Assembly (NCBI GenBank): GCA_013331015.1
Contig: DUHF01000171.1
Location: forward strand, 225 to 8,692
Reading direction: 5' to 3'
Length of the DNA stretch: 8,468 bases
Source: Methanoregula sp.
Lineage (GTDB): Archaea; Halobacteriota; Methanomicrobia; Methanomicrobiales; Methanospirillaceae
Of the stretch, positions 4,625-8,468 are shown one piece after another. Position numbers and translations under genes: made by a program. The stretch's first letter is position 1. The number at the start of each line of letters is the position of its first letter. The notes beneath the pieces are model-generated. The model saw only the letters and a list, made by a program, of their open reading frames with translations. It was not told where the DNA came from and did not search any database.

Positions 4625-4812
4625 ATCCCAAGTTCTTGCGCAACCTCTTCAAAGTCGCGGGACCCGGTATTCTTTGCTTTGCTGCTTCTGAGTTGGCCCA
4701 TCAGTTCCTTATCGGAGAGTATTTCAATCGTACGGTTCAGGGAATCGTACTCATCTTTGGATATCGTAATCCATTCAGTCTCATGTTTCCCATGAACGAG
4801 AGATTTTTGCAT
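4621..4812 (-). CDS. Phd/YefM-like antitoxin, convergent with the RelE-like toxin
   Basis: A 63-aa acidic protein. After a short polar N-terminus, WITISKDEYDSLNRTIEILSD (14-34) matches the ISxEEYxSLxETLEILSD region typical of Phd/YefM/RelB-type antitoxins linked to RelE toxins. The C-terminal half (LMGQLRSSKA, then DFEEVAQELGI) resembles the toxin-wrapping tail, which often ends in FEEVxxELG. The N-terminal DNA-binding part appears short. The gene is on the opposite strand from the toxin, tail to tail, with the stop codons overlapping in TTAA. TATA-like ATTTATTAT (4847-4839, minus strand) puts initiation about 4 nt before the ATG, so it is probably near-leaderless; no Shine-Dalgarno is seen. 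It lies 54 bp downstream of the methyltransferase on the same strand, separated by a hairpin. Confidence 0.65.
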   Translation of the reverse strand: MQKSLVHGKHETEWITISKDEYDSLNRTIEILSDKELMGQLRSSKAKNTGSRDFEEVAQELGI

Positions 4813-4838
4813 ATCTAGTGATGAATGGTCAGTTCAGG

Positions 4839-4847
4839 ATAATAAAT
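4839..4847 (-). promoter_or_regulatory. TATA box of the antitoxin gene
   Basis: ATTTATTAT read on the minus strand, centred about 27 nt upstream of 4816. This places transcription initiation just ahead of the ATG at 4812 and gives the antitoxin its own promoter, separate from the toxin's. Confidence 0.4.
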
Positions 4848-4871
4848 GGTGAGGTGGAAGCCAACCTCACC
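4848..4871 (-). terminator. Hairpin at the methyltransferase stop
   Basis: GGTGAGGT (4848-4855) and ACCTCACC (4864-4871) form a perfect 8-bp stem. Two more G-C pairs inside it are possible with one bulged base. On the minus strand it includes the methyltransferase TGA stop and is followed by ATTTATTAT, so it may act as a terminator that insulates the antitoxin promoter. Confidence 0.4.
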
Positions 4872-5454
4872 CCCGCTCGAAGACCGCCGCCCGGTTCACG
4901 AAGTACCATGAACGGCTCACGAGCCGGAACCCGCAGGACTCCGCAAGGGCGATCTTGTCAGAGAACTCCCTGCCGGAAACAAGGATCGGCGGTTCTGAGA
5001 AGAAGAACGTCCCGCCCTTTTTTAACAGAGCGGCAAACTCAAAAAAGAGCCTCTTCGGGTCCGGCACCTCGTGGACTACGAAGATTGCGGTGGCGAGGTC
5101 GAACGTCCCGTCCAGCTCCCGGGGGAGGCCGATGGTGTCGGGCCGGCACTGGTACGTCGTGACCCGGAGTCCGAGCCCCTCCCGCTCCATCTTCTCCCGC
5201 ACGATGGCGAGCATCTCCTCCTGGAGGTCGGCGGAGAAGACCCGGCCGTTCTCTCCCACCCGCTGTGCGAATGCACGGGTGAAGAACCCCGGGCCGCAGC
5301 CGAAGTCGAGGACCCGGCCGCCCGGCTCAACCAGCCGCTCCGCCAGCCGTTCCGGGCGGTAGAGGAAATGGCGCAGGGGGGTGTCGAGGTGGGCAGCGTT
5401 CTTCGGGTCGAAGACCTCGTGCTGCCGGTGAGCGTTTTGGTCATGAGGACTCAT
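4867..5454 (-). CDS. Class I SAM-dependent methyltransferase
   Basis: A 195-aa Rossmann-fold methyltransferase (Methyltransf_11/UbiE-like group). Motif I is VLDFGCGPG at 48-56. The acidic residue ending strand 2 is D76 in VFSADLQEEM. Motif II is FDLATAIFVVHEVPDP at 118-133, and motif III, LLKKGGTFFFSEPP, lies at 143-156. A short N-terminal segment (HEVFDPKNAAHLDTPLRHFLYRPERL) resembles the cap region of small methanogen methyltransferases that act on small molecules or metalloids. The substrate cannot be assigned, and there is no Cys pattern pointing to arsenite. The start at 5454 lacks a clear ribosome binding site. A remnant of another gene lies just upstream on the same strand (5512-5631), and the antitoxin gene lies downstream. 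Confidence 0.8.
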   Translation of the reverse strand: MSPHDQNAHRQHEVFDPKNAAHLDTPLRHFLYRPERLAERLVEPGGRVLDFGCGPGFFTRAFAQRVGENGRVFSADLQEEMLAIVREKMEREGLGLRVTTYQCRPDTIGLPRELDGTFDLATAIFVVHEVPDPKRLFFEFAALLKKGGTFFFSEPPILVSGREFSDKIALAESCGFRLVSRSWYFVNRAAVFERG

Positions 5455-5511
5455 GGGAGACCGGTTGGGACACGTATGGCATAACGGTTCTGGAATTGTC
5501 TTCGCGGGTTG

Positions 5512-5631
5512 TCAGGCCCCGATCACGGCCGCAAGAGGCAGGGTCACGCGGCTGATCAGGTAGGTGCAGACCACGATGGCTGCTGCAAGTTTCCCGTCGC
5601 ATCCGTACCGGTCGGCGATCTGCCCCGTCAT
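5512..5631 (-). pseudogene. C-terminal remnant resembling an AEC (auxin efflux carrier) family permease
   Basis: A short minus-strand frame (39 codons, ATG 5631 to TGA 5514-5512). It reads MTGQIADRYGCDGKLAAAIV, then a hydrophobic segment containing TYLISRVTLPL and ending AVIGA. The pattern (A-x-x-Y-G-x-D-x-x-LA, then a helix with T-x-LIS-x-VTLPL) is what I recall from the last transmembrane helix of AEC permeases, which are normally about 300 aa. Upstream the frame meets a stop after 10 more codons, inside the promoter region of the divergent lipoprotein gene, so the rest of the transporter is missing. It is probably a decayed leftover with the body deleted. A very small membrane peptide is the less likely alternative. 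Confidence 0.45.
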
Positions 5632-5646
5632 ACCGCATTTCCGAAG

Positions 5647-5693
5647 ATTAATACCCGATGACTACCGTCAGTTATCTCATACAAAGGTGTGTT
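5647..5693 (+). promoter_or_regulatory. Promoter and ribosome binding site fixing the lipoprotein start at 5694
   Basis: ATTAATAC (5647-5654) is a TATA-like box with initiation expected near 5678. AAAGGTG (5683-5689) is an SD motif 4 nt before the ATG at 5694. The upstream in-frame ATG at 5658 would lie before the transcription start and would put 12 extra residues ahead of a clean signal peptide, so it is rejected. Confidence 0.5.
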
Positions 5694-7214
5694 ATGAAAC
5701 GACTTGTTCTCCTGATCGTGCTTGCTTATGTTCTTGCGGCAGGCTGTACATCTCCCCAGCAGGCTCCCGGGCCTGCAACGCAGGTTTCTGATCCCAAAAC
5801 CCCTGCAGACCTCGTCTTTTCGCAGGCCGAGAAGGCGTTTGCATCCGACAATTACCACGCGGCCGCGGATCTTTACGTCCAGGCGTACGAGCAGTACAAG
5901 GCCGACGGCAATGCGGAGCGGGCACGGGATGCCCTGAAGAAGACCTCGGTGTCCGTCCGGATGTATGCGGAGTCCCCGTATAACCGGTCGGTCATGACTG
6001 CCATGATCGATGCGGAGTTCCCAACCGTTCCCGCGGACCGGAAGGCCAGCTGGCTCCCCTGCGACGCAAGCCAGTGCATCGAGAGCGATGGTGAGACGTG
6101 GTACTTCGCGAACACCATCAACAATATCCGGTCCCACAACATGGACCTGATGCGGGAAGCTACTGCAAAGATGGGTAAGACGCCGTTTTACGACGAGGTA
6201 AAGGGAATCGCCCTTGCCCCGTATGACGGGAGCGCCGGCACTTATGTCAACCCCGTCCGGTGGGAAGGCACGGAGACCCTGACTGTCCCCGCCTCCCTGC
6301 TCCCGAAGACCGGCACCCTCCGTCTCTGGGTCCCCCTGCCGGTCGAGGCCCCCTCCCAGAGAAATGTCACCATCCTCTCTGTTGAGCCGGCGCAGTACGT
6401 GAAGTCACAGACCGGGACGGACTCGGAGATGGGCCTTGCCTACCTCGAGATCCCGCTTGAGTCCGTGACGGGGGATTCCCTCACCGTCACCGCAAGGTTC
6501 CGGTACACCCAGTACGAGGTCCGGTACATCATCGACCCGGCAAAGGTCGGGAACTATGACACGGCAGATTCCGAATACAAAAAGTACACTGCGTCCGGTA
6601 AGAATATCGTCATCACGCCGGAGATGAAGGCAAAAGCGATCGAGATCGTGGGGGACGAAACCAACCCGTACCTGCAGGCAGAGAAGATCTACTGGCACGT
6701 GGTATCTCACCCCTACAGCAACGTACCCCATGTGAGGCTCAGTGCCAGTGGCAGACCGGAATCGGTCTATATGCTGGAGACCGGGTTTGGGGACTGCGGC
6801 ACGCAGAGCATGTACTTCTCTGCCCTCTGCCGGTCACTCGGCATCCCCGCCCGGGCCATCGGCGGTTACCAGCTCGTGCCCGGCCATGAGGGGACCCATT
6901 TCTGGTCCGAGTACTACCTGCCCGGCTACGGATGGGTACCTAACGATGTGACCATTGCCGAGGGTGCGGAATGGTCGTATGAAGCATCGGACGAGGACCG
7001 TCACCAGTATAAGGACTTCTATGCCAGGAACCTCGACCCGTACCGCTACATCATCCAGAAGGACGTGGATGTCCAGCTCACCCCGCCCGCGGGCGATGTC
7101 GTGATGTTCGATATGGTTGTCCAGTCGCCAAAGGCCGCCTGCGATACCTGCGATACCGACCCGGAGTTCGAGATGCTCGAAGACTGGAAGGTAATCGTGA
7201 AAAAAGTGGGATAA
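5694..7214 (+). CDS. Transglutaminase-domain lipoprotein
   Basis: A 506-aa exported protein. The signal peptide MKRLVLLIVLAYVLAAGC ends in a lipobox-like sequence with C18, followed by a Pro/Gln/Thr linker, so it is probably lipid-anchored outside the membrane. Residues about 37-90 form a TPR-like helical pair (AEKAFASDNYHAAADLYVQA). A beta-rich middle domain (about 190-300) precedes the transglutaminase-like core. Its catalytic triad is C368 in FGDCGTQS, H402 in GTHFWSEYY and D418 in WVPNDV, with the conserved LCRSLGIPARAIGGY helix-strand between. This module is found in archaeal and bacterial cysteine-protease-like surface proteins; its substrate is unknown. The tail holds a CDTCDTD motif. 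The codon use is normal for this chromosome, unlike the transglutaminase gene at 108. The start is supported by the ribosome binding site and signal peptide. The 3' end converges on lysS, 13 bp apart. Confidence 0.85.
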   Translation: MKRLVLLIVLAYVLAAGCTSPQQAPGPATQVSDPKTPADLVFSQAEKAFASDNYHAAADLYVQAYEQYKADGNAERARDALKKTSVSVRMYAESPYNRSVMTAMIDAEFPTVPADRKASWLPCDASQCIESDGETWYFANTINNIRSHNMDLMREATAKMGKTPFYDEVKGIALAPYDGSAGTYVNPVRWEGTETLTVPASLLPKTGTLRLWVPLPVEAPSQRNVTILSVEPAQYVKSQTGTDSEMGLAYLEIPLESVTGDSLTVTARFRYTQYEVRYIIDPAKVGNYDTADSEYKKYTASGKNIVITPEMKAKAIEIVGDETNPYLQAEKIYWHVVSHPYSNVPHVRLSASGRPESVYMLETGFGDCGTQSMYFSALCRSLGIPARAIGGYQLVPGHEGTHFWSEYYLPGYGWVPNDVTIAEGAEWSYEASDEDRHQYKDFYARNLDPYRYIIQKDVDVQLTPPAGDVVMFDMVVQSPKAACDTCDTDPEFEMLEDWKVIVKKVG

Positions 7215-7230
7215 CCCCGTACGGGGCTTA
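7212..7230. terminator. Bidirectional hairpin between convergent stop codons
   Basis: The perfect 12-bp palindrome CCCCGTACGGGG (7215-7226) fills the 13-bp gap between the lipoprotein stop (TAA, 7212-7214) and the lysS stop (7230-7228). T-rich runs follow within about 20 bp on either strand (TCTTTTTTGG on +, ACTTTTTTCAC on -), so it may terminate both transcripts. Confidence 0.5.
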
Positions 7231-8468
7231 TTCCGTCCCCTCTTTTTTGGAGGAAGGTTCTTCTTCTGCCTCATCCTCTTCTTCTGCTTTCCGGGTCTTC
7301 ATGGAGGGAAAGAGGATCACTTCCTTGATGGAATCGTTGTTGGTGAGGAGCATCACGAGCCGGTCGATGCCTATCCCGACCCCGCCGGTCGGGGGCATGC
7401 CGTACCCGATGGCGTTGATGAAGTCGTAATCGATCATCTGCGCTTCGACATCGCCAAGGCGCCGTTTCTCGTCCTGCGCTTCGAACCGCTCCTTCTGGTC
7501 CACGGGATCGTTGAGCTCCGAGAAACCGTTCCCCACTTCCATGCCGGCGATGAAGAGCTCGAACCGCTCGGTGAAACCCTCTTTTGTGCGGTGGCGTTTT
7601 GCCAGCGGGGAGTTCTCGACCGGGTAGTCGTAGATGAAGGTGGGCTGGACGAGCTTCTCCTCAACAAGCGCCTCGAAGAAGGCGATGAGGTACTCGCGCT
7701 GGTTCCGCGGCTTGTCCGGGTCTTCGATCCGGTGCTCGTGGGCGAGCGTTCTGAGTTCCTCAACGGAGTGGGAAAAGATCTCGATCCCCGCGATCTCCTT
7801 CACCGCGTCTTCCATAGTGAGTTTCTTCCACGGGGCGGTGAAGTTGAGCATGGTCTCACCAAAGGGCAGCTCGTACTTGCCGTGCATCCTGTCGATGATG
7901 GATGTCACGATCTTCTCGGTGAGTTCCATCATGTCCGAAAAGTCGCGGTACACCTGGTAGATCTCGACCATTGTGAACTCGGGGTTGTGGTCCGCGTCCA
8001 CTCCCTCGTTCCTGAAGTTGCGCGATATCTCGAAGACTTTCTCAAATCCGCCGACCACGAGCCGTTTCAAATACAGTTCGGGGGCGATCCGGAGGAAGAG
8101 TTTCTGGTCGAGGAAGTTGTGGTAGGTGGTGAAGGGCCGGGCGTTCGCCCCGCCATAGACCGGCTGGAGGATGGGGGTCTCGAATTCGAGGAAGCCGTTG
8201 TCGTCGAGATACCTGCGGAGGAGCGAGATGATCCGGCTCCGGTTACGGAAGGTCTGCCGGTTCTCGTCGTTCACGATCAGGTCCACGTACCGCTGCCGGT
8301 AGCGTTTCTCCACATCCTTGAGCCCGTGGAACTTCTCGGGCAGGGAACAGACTGCCTTCGTCAGGAGGACAAAGGTGTCCACCCAGATGGTGATCTCCCC
8401 CAGCTTGGTGCGGAAGACATGCCCCGTAACCCCGATGATGTCGCCCCGCTCGATATACTGGTTGAAGA
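7228..8468 (-). CDS. lysS: Class II lysyl-tRNA synthetase (partial, 5' end beyond the window)
   Basis: The cytoplasmic enzyme that charges tRNA-Lys with lysine. 412 codons are visible, and the N-terminus lies past 8468. The GTG at 8382 is internal: upstream, the frame continues through the end of the OB-fold anticodon-binding domain (ERGDIIGVTGHVF, KLGEITIWVDTF). Next come the class II catalytic blocks: KDVEKRYRQRYVDLI, motif 1 (FLEFETPIL), motif 2 (LRIAPELYLKRLVVGGFEKV and EISRNFRNEG, then HNPEFTMVEIYQ), the PVENSPLAKRH loop, GMEVGNGFSELNDP, and motif 3 (GVGIGIDRLVMLLT) close to FPSMKTRK. The extreme C-terminus is an unusual run of Glu with Lys (AEEEDEAEEEP), beyond the normal end of the bacterial-type enzyme. 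Many euryarchaea use the unrelated class I LysRS instead; class II in a methanogen points to a lineage such as Methanomicrobiales or Methanosarcinales. Confidence 0.93.
   Translation of the reverse strand, partial: FNQYIERGDIIGVTGHVFRTKLGEITIWVDTFVLLTKAVCSLPEKFHGLKDVEKRYRQRYVDLIVNDENRQTFRNRSRIISLLRRYLDDNGFLEFETPILQPVYGGANARPFTTYHNFLDQKLFLRIAPELYLKRLVVGGFEKVFEISRNFRNEGVDADHNPEFTMVEIYQVYRDFSDMMELTEKIVTSIIDRMHGKYELPFGETMLNFTAPWKKLTMEDAVKEIAGIEIFSHSVEELRTLAHEHRIEDPDKPRNQREYLIAFFEALVEEKLVQPTFIYDYPVENSPLAKRHRTKEGFTERFELFIAGMEVGNGFSELNDPVDQKERFEAQDEKRRLGDVEAQMIDYDFINAIGYGMPPTGGVGIGIDRLVMLLTNNDSIKEVILFPSMKTRKAEEEDEAEEEPSSKKEGTE

Noticed and set aside
4818..5484. Long frames antisense to the methyltransferase
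   Set aside because: Arg/Pro/Ser-rich shadows of a gene with clear SAM-binding motifs on the other strand.
5628..6137. 169-codon minus-strand frame opposite the lipoprotein gene
   Set aside because: A shadow of a well-supported plus-strand gene with signal peptide and transglutaminase motifs; no independent support.

Overview
The window reads as a piece of a euryarchaeal chromosome, most likely a methanogen of the Methanomicrobiales (Methanoregula-like). This is inferred from the protein families, not from a search. Supporting signs are TATA-like boxes about 25-30 nt before expected transcription starts, several near-leaderless genes, a few strong Shine-Dalgarno (SD) motifs matching the archaeal 16S tail, a ribbon-helix-helix (RHH) regulator, and moderately GC-rich genes separated by AT-rich spacers.

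Layout. Positions 1-84 are the last codons of a phosphoglycerate kinase (+). A markedly AT-rich gene for a membrane-anchored transglutaminase-like protein (108-926, -) converges on it. A GC-rich, hairpin-dense non-coding block (950-1110) follows. Next comes a divergent pair: a small three-helix membrane protein (1128-1625, -) and an RHH regulator (1784-2098, +). Their shared 158-bp intergenic region carries repeated TCCATAA half-sites. The 23S rRNA methyltransferase RlmH (2171-2650), a HEAT-repeat protein (2962-3396) and a YkgJ-type cysteine-cluster protein (3504-3848) are all on +. A promoter-like stretch with two overlapping palindromes and a possible 26-codon ORF lies between rlmH and the HEAT gene.

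Positions 3849-4366 are non-coding. They hold two near-identical 32-bp palindromes, 271 bp apart, bracketing degenerate 25-28-nt repeats rich in GATC. Immediately after this is a RelE-like toxin (4367-4624, +), which meets a Phd/YefM-like antitoxin (4621-4812, -) tail to tail with shared stop codons. That is not the usual operon layout for a toxin-antitoxin (TA) pair. A class I SAM methyltransferase (4867-5454, -) and a short remnant resembling the C-terminus of an AEC-family permease (5512-5631, -) come next. A large transglutaminase lipoprotein (5694-7214, +) then converges on a class II lysyl-tRNA synthetase (7228-8468, -), which runs off the right edge.

Housekeeping functions (pgk, rlmH, lysS) are interleaved with accessory pieces: two unrelated-looking transglutaminase proteins, the TA pair beside a repeat island, and a gene remnant. 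The parts most worth a second look are the convergent TA pair next to the palindromic repeat island, the RHH/membrane-protein divergon, and the palindromic promoter at 2765-2797.
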